The notes under the pieces were generated by a model. That model saw only the letters and a list, made by a program, of their open reading frames with translations. It did not search any database and had not been told where the DNA came from. DNA of 64,000 nucleotides, from contig CACRXP010000031.1 of the NCBI GenBank assembly GCA_902702965.1, forward strand, positions 1,614,728 to 1,678,727. The letters run 5' to 3'. This stretch comes from Spirometra erinaceieuropaei. Lineage: Eukaryota > Platyhelminthes > Cestoda > Diphyllobothriidea > Diphyllobothriidae. How positions within the stretch are numbered: the stretch's first letter is position 1; each line of letters starts with the position of its first letter. Below, in pieces: positions 12,370 to 22,989 of this stretch. The position numbers were made by a program, and so were the translations under genes.

Positions 12370-13830
12370 CGAAACGAGGTGACCGCGGACGTAGGGCCCG
12401 GTTACGCGTGCCAAACACGACCTGGTCCCCATAGCATTGCCGGACTTCTGTAAGGTGTCATAAGGGGCAGAGTGAGGAGGGAACATTGTAGTCGCGAACC
12501 CGTCTGATCCTAATTTCGGTTCTGCACGTCGGAGATGCCGTTCGCTGTGGAAGCCTACTGCGCCACACACAGTTTGGTATAACAAAGAAAAGAGAAGTCT
12601 CGTGACATAGGAGAAGATCAGGACTCGGCGAATCGCAAATATGACGAAAGTGGAATATGAACCGTAACGAGTACAGTTAGACGCCAGTTCATGCGAGCCT
12701 GCAGAAGAGCAGCTATTCACCTAAAATAAGGGGATTTTACCTCATATTAAAGAGCACGGTATTTGATATGTTAATGCTTACCGTTATTTAACACCATTAT
12801 GTCTCCTGCTTAAAAGTGAATTGAAGAAGTATCCACAAATTTAAGGAACATAAAAAATAGCTAACCGCAGCATGATATACATTAGAGTTCAGGCTTTAAA
12901 ACTATACAAGAAGCCCGTTTACAAAGGTTGTCACCTGTGCATGTTTGAACTTAACATTCGGATCGAAAAAGGCATGGGCAGGGCTCGTCTACGCGTGCCA
13001 AACATGACCCGGTCCCCGTAGCATTGTCGGACATCTGGGAGCGTCTTAAGGTCAGAGCGAGAAGGGGCCATTGTAGCCTGACCCACAGCCCTAAGAGAGA
13101 CCGAGTTATTCCGTTATTTTTCGGCCATGACTCTTACTGCTTCAGATAATATGAGACGCCGTTGAGATTCATTCCCCAGCGTTGACCTAAATCTCTCTTC
13201 CCTTCCTTATGCATCTTACGAGCCTATCGACATTGGGCCCAATGGCTGAACTGGTTTTAAGACCCACGTTCACCCGTGCATGCATGGCATAGTTTTGCAT
13301 GCATAGTTGTGGACTCACGAGAACTCTGCGAAGCCCGAATAACGCATGCCGCGAGCATATCTGACCCCCGGACTTTGGTTCTGCGCGTCGGTAGCGCAGT
13401 CCGTTTTGGAAGTCTACTGTTTGGTAAAACAAAGATGAAGGAAGACTCTTGATGTGAGACAAAATCAGGACCTGGTGAATCCTAAATATGACGAAAGTGG
13501 CAAATTAACACCAACGACTGTAGTTGAACACAATTTCATGCGAGCCCTCAGAAGAGCAGCAGTTCATTTAACAATAAGGCGATTCTAGTGAACGTTAACG
13601 AACAGGGCATTTCGTATGTTAATGCTGATCGGTGCTGAACATCAGTATGGCCTCCGATTACAACGGACTTAATGAAATATCTACTAATTTTAGGAACTTC
13701 AAATATCGCTGACCGCTTCTTGATATGCATTAGTATTCAGGTTTTGAAAGTGCCATGAAAACCCCGCTTGAGAAGCCTGGCATACGCGCATATTCTGGCT
13801 TAACCTTCCGATTGAAAAGGGTATGTTAAC
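12370..13830. repeat. Diverged tandem duplication (about 0.6-0.85 kb units)
   Basis: Unit 1 (about 12380-12960) and unit 2 (about 12965-13830) share blocks in the same order: TACGCGTGCCAAACA, CGGTCCCC/TGGTCCCC...AGCATTG, TTCTGC-CGTCGG, ATATGACGAAAGTGG, TTCATGCGAGCC...AGAAGAGCAGC and ATGTTAATGCT. No conserved frame was evident. Confidence 0.7.
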
Positions 13831-14034
13831 AGGTAAATTGCTTGTCACAAATCCATCGAGGCAAGGGCTTAAATTTGGCGGACAGACAAATTAAACCGTG
13901 GACTCATAGCGTGAGTGACTGACTTTTCCAAGCGACCAACTAACCGAGCTAAACCATGGAAATTCTAACGTTCAGCACCTCTGAACCGGTTCAAATTAAA
14001 ATCGTGTCTGCGACAAATTTAAATTTTTATTATC

Positions 14035-14125
14035 GAACTTTTGATATCGCGTCAATGACACATGGATCTGTAAGAACTTTTGAACTTTTGATATCGCGTC
14101 AATGACACATGGATCTGTAAGAGAA
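14035..14125. repeat. Short tandem duplication, about 46-bp unit
   Basis: GAACTTTTGATATCGCGTCA followed by ATGACACATGGATCTGTAAG occurs twice, starting at about 14036 and 14082. The copies look identical, so the event is recent. Confidence 0.85.
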
Positions 14126-14666
14126 AGAAATCCTCGGATGGCGGAATTCGCTTGTTTATCCATCTGCGGACCGTCCGATGCATCCGCATGCGATGGACTC
14201 TGAAGCAGTCCTTTGCGAAATTCAGCCCTGTTCAAGGTAGGACTTCTGAACACTTTTACCCCTCATATTAATACTAGTAAAGTGGGGCAGTTCATTAGCT
14301 AAGTCGTTTAGTTTTTATACTGAAACAGCTACAAACTGCACGAACGCATGGCAGTGCTACTGTACAGAGGACAACGGAGTTGAGGATTGTGTAATTAAAG
14401 CTGAACAAGACAGCTTTCTCTCATCTATAAATTCGTTGTCTAACAAGGCGGGCTTACACAAAAGAAAGGTCTGTTCGGCGTGGTGGAACTAAGAGAGTTA
14501 ATGCCGTCTACATCAGCGATACCTCAAATATGTTGTCGCCCAACCCTCTCTTCTGGAGGCGAAGCATTTACAGCTCGCGTCTCACTTGCAAACTCACTCC
14601 GAACCCCTTAGTCGTAAAGATGAGAGAAATCATGAAAAAGGTTAAGGAAAAGACCTGCCTGCTTAC

Positions 14667-14900
14667 CTTCGAAGCCTTGAAACTCGATGCGACCGTTGTC
14701 ATTACGAAGACACAGATGAACAGAGTGAGGACAAGACCAAGCCAACTGTAAATGGAGAGGTAATGGTGGGAAATGGCGAGGACATCCTGCGCAGCCTGAT
14801 AACGAGCGCTCTGATTGGCTGCTGGATCGATGAGAATTTTACCAGCAGCTGTGAAATCCTTGTCGTCAGCGAAATTCTGCAGCCATTTGTTGCTAAAAGC
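14667..14900 (-). CDS. ABCC exon: TMD2 N-x-WL motif and second helix
   Basis: A 234-nt exon (acceptor TACTGACAG, donor GTAAGC), phase 0. It reads AFSNKWLQNFADDKDF, the MRP motif of the form SNxWLxxW/F, a hydrophilic extracellular loop, then YLSIYSWLGLVLTLFICVFV and FKASK, which joins the next exon as FKASK-DLHRRML. Confidence 0.92.
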
Positions 14901-15233
14901 CTGTCAGTAGGAAGAAATGGAAGGGACAAAGTAGTCGAGAGAGAGAGAGAGACTTTGCCTAGACAGAATAATCAGGCATTAGACGAACACTATCCTCAGT
15001 GCTGACGTTGGTGAATCAAGTGACCAAACAGTTGTCTCATGAGGGCTAAAATAGCAGCCATCGCGGGCAATCCGGGTATCATCGCGCCAAGAGCAATCAC
15101 TAGCGATGAATAAAGGAGCTGCCTATTTTAACAGGCATGCAGTGGCATACCAACGGCACCCTACAATCTCTACAGGACCTTCGCACTTCGTTACCCTAAT
15201 CTATGCACTCATTACTCTTCTCTGGCGTCTTCC

Positions 15234-15272
15234 CTGATGATAGTTTCGGGTGAGAGCCTGAAAGGTTAGACC
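15234..15272 (+). ncRNA. Decayed hammerhead-like motif
   Basis: CTGATGA is intact but stem II no longer pairs cleanly and the 3' core reads GAAAGGTTAG. It is homologous to the motif at 17079-17118. Confidence 0.35.
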
Positions 15273-16400
15273 AAAAGAACATTTGTTCCATCAACCGCAT
15301 AGACTTCTTATCTAATGCCGATAGTGTTTTCATTGCATTCCTGACCACGGTCCCCTATGCTTGATGTTAAGGCCTGTTGCCAGGAGAAACATGGAAAAAG
15401 AAACCGCAAAATGCACTACAGGCGAGTCCCCAACAGTCGCTCCGAATGTTGCTTTGAGGTTGTTCCTTCTACTGTTTTGGCTCAAGAAACTAACCATTAT
15501 GCACTGAATTCTGATGAATTAATCGGTCTGATAACAGCAGTTTATGCCGTCGGAGTGCAGACCTCAACCGCCCACGCCCTGATAACGTTCTCGCTGCAAG
15601 GCCAGAGCCAACTTATTTCGAAGCCAACCATCGTCGGAGATCGTTTCATTTCTTGCCACCCGTGGACGCGCCGTGAGACCAGCCGCTAAGTTAACGTCTA
15701 GCCCGTCTTTTCGGGTCTAACCCTCCAGTTTCACTGTCGCAGACCCTAACGCGTGGGTGGGTGTAATTCAAGACATCATCGAGGTCAACTGGATCAGGCA
15801 TGATCACAGACATAGCCAGCGCAACCACTACAAATGTACCAAGACCGGCCGAGAAAGGATTTGCGTGATCTGGGAGAGCTAAAAAAGTCAATCACTGGAA
15901 ACTCAATCTTTCCAGATAACGAATTCACTGTGAGTGATGTGCTGAAATAGATATTTCCAACCCTGGCGTCCTCAGCAGCAGACAACCCAACTGAGATGTA
16001 ACAAGACCATATTGGCCAGCCACAAACACAATACAGATCCTCAACCCTTATAATAAACAACGGACAGCGCACAAAGGATTGTTCGAGGACCCTGTACCGG
16101 AGGATACACATGCACTGCATCAAGACAGACGCTAGGGTCAGTGTGACACGGAATGAGCACCCTGTGAACTATCATTTCATAGTGCCTACTTACGCGACGT
16201 AAGTAGCTCGACGTGCACTATCAAAAATATTCGAGGCCTGTTGTCGTTAATAGCGCATTCTGCCTTCCGTCTGATTGGCGTTCAGTAGACCTGGTTAATC
16301 CCCGTTACTTTTTCTTACGCCACGTATACCGTTTCCGGTGGGTTTCCTAGCCCACAGTCGGGTTCGCAATAATCACTGACAGGGTCACTGGAGAACACTC

Positions 16401-16514
16401 GTTGGTGAGCTGTGCACAGGACTTCTCAGTCTCTGAAGATGGGTAGACGAATAAACTACTCGAAACGTCGGACCTCAAATAAACCCCTCCCGGTGAACGC
16501 CCCCTCTTCTTTTG
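16401..16514 (+). mobile_element. PLE-E terminal fragment with 4-bp target duplication
   Basis: A 114-bp insertion flanked by ACTC (16397-16400 and 16515-16518). It matches the ends of the PLE-E copy at 37.1-37.5 kb and ends in TCTTCTTTTG. The paralogous site in the other duplication unit (near 18490) reads straight through without it, giving an empty-site comparison. Confidence 0.8.
16429..16473 (+). ncRNA. Hammerhead ribozyme-like motif (PLE-E type)
   Basis: Stem I GTCT/GGAC, core CTGAAGA, extra T, stem II GGGTAG/CTACTC (one G-T wobble), GAA, palindrome ACGT, C. All core positions fit the consensus, so this copy may be active. Confidence 0.7.
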
Positions 16515-16839
16515 ACTCCTTGGTCTTTTTCTATGTTGCAATCTACTAATCAACTTAATGGCTTGGAACTCTAAACCGTGAGCCCGGTTGTCAAAAATGG
16601 CGGGGGTAAGCGTACACCGACCTCAAGGGACATTATCGCCCACTGGGTGACCTTCATCTCCTAGATTTCTTTTTAGTCTCTTTGTGAGCTCGTGCATTTC
16701 AAGCTTCTTCTTGTACACCCTTTAGGTCGGAAATCGCAGTAATCAGTTGGCTTTTTGCTAACTGACGATATACTTCTCCGTTAGTTTTCTGCCAATCACC
16801 CACCAAGGAAGCCAGCCTCTGAGTTAGACGTGGGGGAGC

Positions 16840-18680
16840 GCACACATAAGCACTGTTCTCAGTGCCGATGTCGGTGAGCCAAATGACCGGACAGTTGCCA
16901 CATGAGTGCTGAAATCGCGGCCGTCGCTGGCAATCCGACCCCCTATCGCGGCCAGAACAGTCATCAGCGACGAATGCGGAAGGGGCGATTTTCGACAGGC
17001 ATGCGGTGACATAGTATCGACATCCTACAAATCTTTCAGCACCTGTGCAATTTATCAGTGCGTCAATTAATTTTGTCCCTGATGACAGCTTCGAGCGTGA
17101 GTCTGAAAAGTCAGGCACACAGAACACTTCATTCCAAAAACCGCGTAGACTTCTTCTGTCTTCACTGTATTTGTGACCAAGGTCCCATGTGCTTGCTGTT
17201 AAAGCCTTTTGTCAATATGTCAAACTCAGGAAGAAACATAGAGAATGAAACCATGAAATGCACTCATTCTAAATATGATGAGGGTCTTGAGTACGGGCGG
17301 GTTCGCAACAGCTGCTCCGATTGTTGATCTGAGGTCGTTTTTTCTACCGTTGTAGCTCACGAACCTAACCATGAGGCATTAATTTCTGATGGATAACTCG
17401 ATCTGATAACAGAAGTTGCATCCTAAAGGCCTGGTATACTTAAAGTTTATGTTATAAATTCTTTAATTACATTGAAATACTTAAGTCAGATATTTCTTGA
17501 GGATTTCAAGTAGAGGCGCGTCCCACAAACGTGCGCCGGTTGTACGTTCGAAGCTGTATCCCCTGGCTGTTAACGGTTGGCATGACACAATGTTGCCGTC
17601 AGGCTTCTCGGCATTTTACAAGGCAGTTGAAGGGCCTGATCTCCACCCTCCACGTCCAGACAGTGTTTTTGTTACTGGTCCCGGACTGATTACTCGTTAG
17701 GGTCTACTTATTTCGTAGCGAACCACCGTCGGAGATCGTCCCACTTCCCGCCGCCTGTGGACGCGCCAAGTAGCAAGCCCCCCCGGACCAACGTCTAGCC
17801 CGCCTTTCCACGTCTGATCTTCCAGCCCCACTGCTGCTGACCTTAACGCGTGCATAGGTACAATGATCGACACCATCGAGGCCGGCTGGATCAGGCATTA
17901 TCACAGCTGTAATAAGCACAAATACTCAAAGTATCCCAAAACCAGTTGCAAAAAGATTTGCAAGATCTGTGAAAGTCAAAAATTCGATCGTTGGAAACTC
18001 TATCCTTCCAGACAACAAATTCACTATGACAGAAGTGCCGGAGTGGATATTTCTGACCTTGGCGTTCTCCGCAACAGACGACCAACTAGCGAATGCCAAC
18101 ATAATATCAACCAGCCAAGAATGCACGACAGATCTTCAGCTCTTATAAGAAACATTCGTCAGCGTATAAGAGGTTGTTTGAGGGTCCTTTGCAGGCGGAT
18201 ACGCGCACATTGCGGTGCGGCGGACGCAACGGTCAGGTAGGGCACAGCATGAGTACTCTCTGAACCACATTTGAGAATGTCTACTTATTTTATTTAAGTA
18301 GGTGATATTAATTATCAGCTATATTTCAGGTCCGTTGTCGTAAACGGCGCATTCTTCCGTCTGATTGGCGTCTAGCTGACCTGGTTAGTCTCTGCTACTT
18401 TTTCTTGCGTCTTGTGACTTTTTCGATGGGCGGCTCCATGCTCCACAGTAGGGTTCATACTAATGCACGACAAGGTCGCTGGAGAACGCTCTTTGGTCTT
18501 TTTCTGTTACAAGCTACTAAACTGTAAACCCTGAGCCAGGTTGTCGACAATGGTGGGGTAAGCGTACGTCGCCACTGAGAGACATTTCCGTCCACTGGGC
18601 TGCCTGCATCCCCTAGATTCCTTTCTAATCTCGTGAGTGGCACCCAGAGTGCCCTTTTGATCCAATGCATTTCTACATCC
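16840..18680. repeat. Tandem duplication, unit 2
   Basis: Second copy of the block at 14970-16690. It holds the paired hammerhead-like remnant at 17079-17118 and lacks the PLE-E insertion. Short open frames on both strands are not conserved well enough to call a gene. Confidence 0.75.
17079..17118 (+). ncRNA. Decayed hammerhead-like motif
   Basis: CTGATGA, then a damaged stem II around TCGAGCGTGAGTC, then GAAAAGTCAGGC. The palindrome ACGT has become AAGT, so stem III is lost. A degenerate TATA-like CCTACAAATCT lies upstream near 17022. Confidence 0.4.
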
Positions 18681-18684
18681 GTCT

Positions 18685-19865
18685 TGTACACCTGCTAGGT
18701 TTGACCTCGCAGTACCCAGTCAGTTTTTTGCTGATGGACAAAAAAACTGGAAGGGAACTTCCAGTGAACTTCCTAATGCATCGTTGGTTTTCTGTTAAGC
18801 ATCCACCAGATCGCGTAAGAGCGTACCCTGTCTTTTCTCCCTTGCCGTTGCTGATGTCGCGGACATTTGATCTTATTTCATATCCCACCATAATTCCGTT
18901 TAATACATTTATGCAAAGAATAGTGAGGCTTGCAGTTTGGGTTTTAGGCACATCTTACATTTTGCCTGATTGCATTTGGTCGTTTCTCTATTGGTCGCCC
19001 ATTTGGTCACGTGAAATCGTTGCACAGGCATCTGCGATTAGTAACTCAGTGTGCACACGTAAATTAAATAGGCAGACACTCTGTATGAGTAGAATTAAGG
19101 GGGGGGGGGGGGGATACCAACTCCTGTGCCAAGTCAGAGATCACTGTGATGAAGTCGGAATGACAGCTACCCCAGTGCTTTCATTATCAGATACCTACAG
19201 CGCCAACGGGAGCACCTAACGAATGACATCAGAGCATTCGATGTTGACTGCCGCATTTCTTACGTTGACTGTGCTTACAACTTCATGAGTCGAAGGAATA
19301 AAAACTTCAGACTAGGTCTCGTGAACATAAACAGACAGTCTGAAAGGAAGATCAACCATCGATCGGAGCGGAATGAAAACTTTCACTTTACTGTGTCACT
19401 GGGGATCACCGGAGCAGACAGCAAGACCGTGTCCGGTGTGGTCGGGGCAAGGGAGCCAAGTCGAGCATCGCCAACTGGAAGCGCCGAACCCCATCCACAT
19501 AACAAGGCAACAACCCTTGCCCCAAGATTGGTGCCTGTCACACAGATTGAAACAGATATCAACGGTGACGTGAAGTCAAGCCATAGCGTCGGCCTAAAAT
19601 CAAAACTTTCCGTTTTATCGACATTGTCATATTTTTGCGTATGAAAACGAGAACCCAGCTGAAGATGTTATTTCCCTTACTGGCCGGCACTTCAATTTTA
19701 ATAGATTAAAATCCTGAGATGCGTGTCCTTTCGGAAATCCGTTTTGTAGGATTTATAGTGAGGGACTGGTTGCATCACAGCTACAGATGCTATGAAAACC
19801 GTTAGATGGGTCGGTGGATATATGCAAATTGATCAAGAGCAAAAGTGAAGATGAATCTATGCGAC
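18685..19865. other. ABCC intron, unannotated part
   Basis: Contains a run of 17 G (about 19098-19114) and weak open frames that I do not recognise. No repeat family was identified. Confidence 0.4.
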
Positions 19866-19869
19866 TAAC

Positions 19870-20103
19870 CATTATCCCTGAAAACACTGAGTAGGAAATA
19901 ACCGAGATCAAGGTAAGAATGACACCTCTTGCGAGGACATAAACCGCATAAGCTTTGAAGGAGACACGGCCCTGGAGAATTTCTTCCTCGTTTAGATTCG
20001 TTTCATGGAAATCGGTCTCGTTCTCGAACTCAGCGGTGCAGGCAGAATCTTCTTCAGGCGTGACCTGTGCTGGATCTGTTTTCTGAGTGTATTCACCGGA
20101 ACC
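19870..20103 (-). CDS. ABCC exon: linker end and first TMD2 helix
   Basis: A 234-nt exon (acceptor AATTGCTTGCAG, donor GTTAGT), phase 0. It opens with an acidic linker (TPEEDSACTAEFENETDFHE), then EEEILQGRVSFKAYAVYV and a membrane helix (GVILTLISVISYSVFSGIM). The G-x-V-x(3)-Y-x-x-Y pattern is typical of the start of MRP TMD2. The linker exon(s) linking it to NBD1 were not found in the 12 kb upstream. Confidence 0.88.
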
Positions 20104-21053
20104 CTGCAAGCAATTTGAAATGGGCAGATTAAGGTCCAACAAAATGTAAGTATTGACAAAACCTTTCTTCGACGAACGCATCATGCGTCCATGTTTGCAA
20201 ATATGCTTCGTAGAGCACAACTTTACTCCGTCAACAGCTTTGTATGCCGAATCAAAACTAACTGTACCGACATAGAAGTTCAGCGGGCATCATCGAAAAT
20301 TAGCCTTCTTAGGTAGACGTCTATCTATCCTCATCTGTTGGGGCATGAGAAAAATGATGGCATGGTTACGGTATGCAGCCCGGGTGAGTTTACTATGCAC
20401 GACTCGCTACCTCAATTATTTAAGTAGGGATTGTTTGGTTAAGTTATCTATCGTGAAAGGTGACTTCAGAGAGGGGACACGAGATATACCTGCGCACGGG
20501 AAAAAAGATCATACACTTGGCGCTGCCGATTCCTTGAAGTAATGCATTCAGAAGAGGCGTATATTTACAAGCCCTCTGCTTTTGGTATTGCACACAAAAA
20601 CCACATGGGAGTCTGGAGACGAAAGCAATCATTACCGACAGGGTGACAAATTGAAACTAGTGTGCTTTGGGGCGAACATTGGTCATTTGTAGAAGCTTTT
20701 GTCAAAAGGCCAATTGTTCATATTTGTTGCCCATACATCTGACGACGAACTGACCTGGGTTTGTCCACGCAGACGGAACGTGACCACCGTGCCTATAAGC
20801 ACGAAAACGCAATATGGTACTAACCGTTGGTGGAACTTTGTTGCATTTGAAGCGTCAGTACAATCAGAGACGTCCGAATCCTGCAATGACTTACTGGTGC
20901 CGGTTAACAAGCCAGAAATGGTCATTCCAGCGACCTTGGTCTTTTTTGTCAATTTCCTTTACTTATATGCATACATCTATACATCCCATTCATCATCCCC
21001 AGAAAAAAGACGAAGAAAAACAAAAGGCGATCCCATGGACCACACTGTATTGG

Positions 21054-21095
21054 TGCTGACGTTTCGGAAACTTCCTTGTTTCCATCATCAGAGTA
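21054..21095 (-). ncRNA. Hammerhead ribozyme-like motif (PLE-C left arm)
   Basis: Core CTGATGA, extra T, stem II GGAAAC-(AAGGAA)-GTTTCC perfectly paired, GAA-ACGT-C. Stem I pairs at only two adjacent bases (CT/AG) plus one further T-A. Confidence 0.65.
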
Positions 21096-21332
21096 GTGGT
21101 AGGGTGTTTGTTCCTGCTAGCCCAGAGTTGATTTGTCTCGCCGCCTGGCTCGTGTTAAAGGCATGCCTGATACACGATCTCTGACCTGCTTGCTGGCGGG
21201 GGATTGGCCTTGGTCTCTCCGTGGCCGACCGCTGGGTCGCTGGTGTGACTTCTGTCCCCTCCCCGGCCGCCGTTGTCGCTGCTAGGTCTGTGTGCCCGTG
21301 GGTCCTCCCCCCATAACCTGCTGGGCTGACCA

Positions 21333-21727
21333 GCTGCCTCTGCACAAGACTGCACGAGCACCAGCTTGCAGTCAACCGCGAGGATAGGCTGTCACTGGTA
21401 TATGGCCACATACAACATGAGAAACACAGTTTCGTCTTTGGGGAGGCAAGCGTCATCGGCCGAGCCAGCGACAAGATGGCCAAACTGGTTCTCGAAAGTT
21501 GGTCCTCAGTTGACACAATCAACAGATCCATTGATCTTCATCAGGCGCTACGAACGGGGCTCCGGTCAGTCCTGACGAGGCCGACAGCACTGGCGAACAA
21601 ATCGCGGCCCTCCCAACAGTTGTCACTTTTACAGCAAGGGGAGAGGACGAGCCGGGGGTCAGACGACCGACGCGAGACATCGACCCACCGACGCGCCCAA
21701 ACAGCCGACCGCGAATTCCACATGTAA
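21333..21727 (+). pseudogene. PLE-C endonuclease C-terminal remnant
   Basis: The frame reads RLHEHQLAVNREDRLSLVYG, then HSFVFGEASVIGRASDKMAK and LVLESWSSVDTINRSIDLHQ, matching the C-terminal half of the GIY-YIG region of PLEs B and D, followed by a basic tail. The catalytic start of the domain and the RT are absent. Confidence 0.8.
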
Positions 21728-21960
21728 CGGCAGCTGATCAGCCATCAGGTTATGAGGGGGAGGACCCACGGGCACACGGAAAACGGCGACCGCGCAGGGG
21801 GCATCGGTCACACCAGCGCCCCAGCGGTCGGCCACGGAGAGACCAAAGCCAATCCCCCGCCAGCAGGCAAGTCAGAGTTCGTGTATCGGGCATGCCTATT
21901 ACACGAGACAGGCGGTGAGACAGAACAACTCTGGACTAGCAGGAACAAACACCCTACCAC

Positions 21961-22002
21961 TACTCTGATGATGGAAACGAGGAAGTTTCCGAAACGTTAG
22001 CA
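21961..22002 (+). ncRNA. Hammerhead ribozyme-like motif (PLE-C right arm)
   Basis: Core CTGATGA, extra T, stem II GGAAAC-(GAGGAA)-GTTTCC, GAA-ACGT-T. The cleavage base is T instead of C; U is allowed by the H rule but is usually slower. Stem I is weak. Confidence 0.6.
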
Positions 22003-22191
22003 CCAATACGGTGTCGTCCATGGAATCACCTCTTTGTTCTTCGTCTTCTTTTGGGGATGCTGAACGGGATAATCCATCTGAACCTCGAATATTCACTCAT
22101 GTTGAATTACGTATAAATATGTACAATGGTAGGGGTGATCACCGATCGTTCTTACGGAAGTCGCTCGTTCCGTTGTGCCCGATCTGTATAT

Positions 22192-22446
22192 ATAACAGAG
22201 AGGAGGGACGACAGAGAATGCGGGTAGACTGATACTGTACTGCCTCGGGCTTACTGTGTATTCATTCAGCCAATCATAACCCTGACCAGCAGCTGGGACC
22301 AGAAACACAAAAATGAGCACAGACGCACCTGGCGTAGTTGGTCCACCACTGGGGTCTACCAGATGAGTCATAAGCACTTCATGGAATCTAAGTTCATCAG
22401 TGTCTCGCCATCTGGTCCCAGTGGTGGACCAACTGCGCCAGGTTTA
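22192..22446 (+). repeat. Dispersed repeat R1, copy 1
   Basis: About 250 bp shared with 55388-55640: GAGGGACGACAGAGAATGCG, CAGCCAATC-TAACCCTGACC, GCTGGGACCAGAAACACAAA and CACTTCAT. A third, partial copy lies at 23672-23925. There is no long frame; SINE-like length, but no Pol III boxes were recognised. Confidence 0.75.
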
Positions 22447-22989
22447 GACCCGAAATTTCAATGAACATTCGAGCCAAGGACAATCAACTACTGTGGAATA
22501 ACCAGGTAATGCCCATTCCACAAACAGGCAGTACTACAAGTAGTATGAAACTCATATGGCAAAGATGTTGTACGTATTCCCAACTCTATCAGCGAAACAC
22601 GCATCTGGGCGGTAATCGGTTGCTTGCTCGTGAGCTGCGCTACCCGTGTGGAACTCGTTTGCGTCAATTCCTGGTCTCATGTAAAATGTAAGACTAACGC
22701 CGTCAATAACGACCGGATAACAGGCTGAGATTGGTGTGTCTTGGCACGAACCTTAGCCATCTGTAGAATCTTTTGTCAGGTGAGGTTAAAAAAACCAACT
22801 GTTTATGTGTGATGCCAATACGTTCGACGAAGAGCCGAGATAAGTTTGTTCATGCAGAAAGAACGTGACCGCTACGCCTATAATTACTGAAACGCGCTAC
22901 GGCACCTACCGACAATGGACATTTGTTGCACTCAGAGCGTCAGGGCAATCCCAGGTGCCCCGAGAGTCGGAGTTGGGTACGGCTTATTG

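Larger units (their letters stand above)
14970..16690. repeat. Tandem duplication, unit 1 (contains PLE-type terminus)
   Basis: Aligns in order with 16840-18680, for example CATCGTCGGAGATCG, GTGGACGCGCC, AACGTCTAGCCCG and GGATCAGGCAT. A decayed hammerhead-like motif lies at 15234-15272, so part of the unit is an old D-like PLE terminus. A 114-bp PLE-E insertion at 16401-16514 is absent from unit 2. Confidence 0.75.
21000..22068 (+). mobile_element. PLE-C, deleted copy with inverted pLTRs
   Basis: Inverted arms of about 320 bp (about 21001-21330 and 21745-22068) flank the end of a GIY-YIG domain. Each arm carries a hammerhead-like motif and ends in AAGACGAAGA / TCTTCGTCTTC. The RT region is missing. 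Confidence 0.85.
20645..22980. repeat. Diverged duplication flanking PLE-C
   Basis: About 20650-20900 and 22700-22970 share ordered matches (GAACCTTAG/CGAACATTGG..CATTTGTAGAA, AGAAGCTTTTGTCA / GAATCTTTTGTCA, GAACGTGACC, CCTATAA, GGACATTTGTTGCA / GGAACTTTGTTGCA, AGCGTCAG). PLE-C lies between them. Confidence 0.6.
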
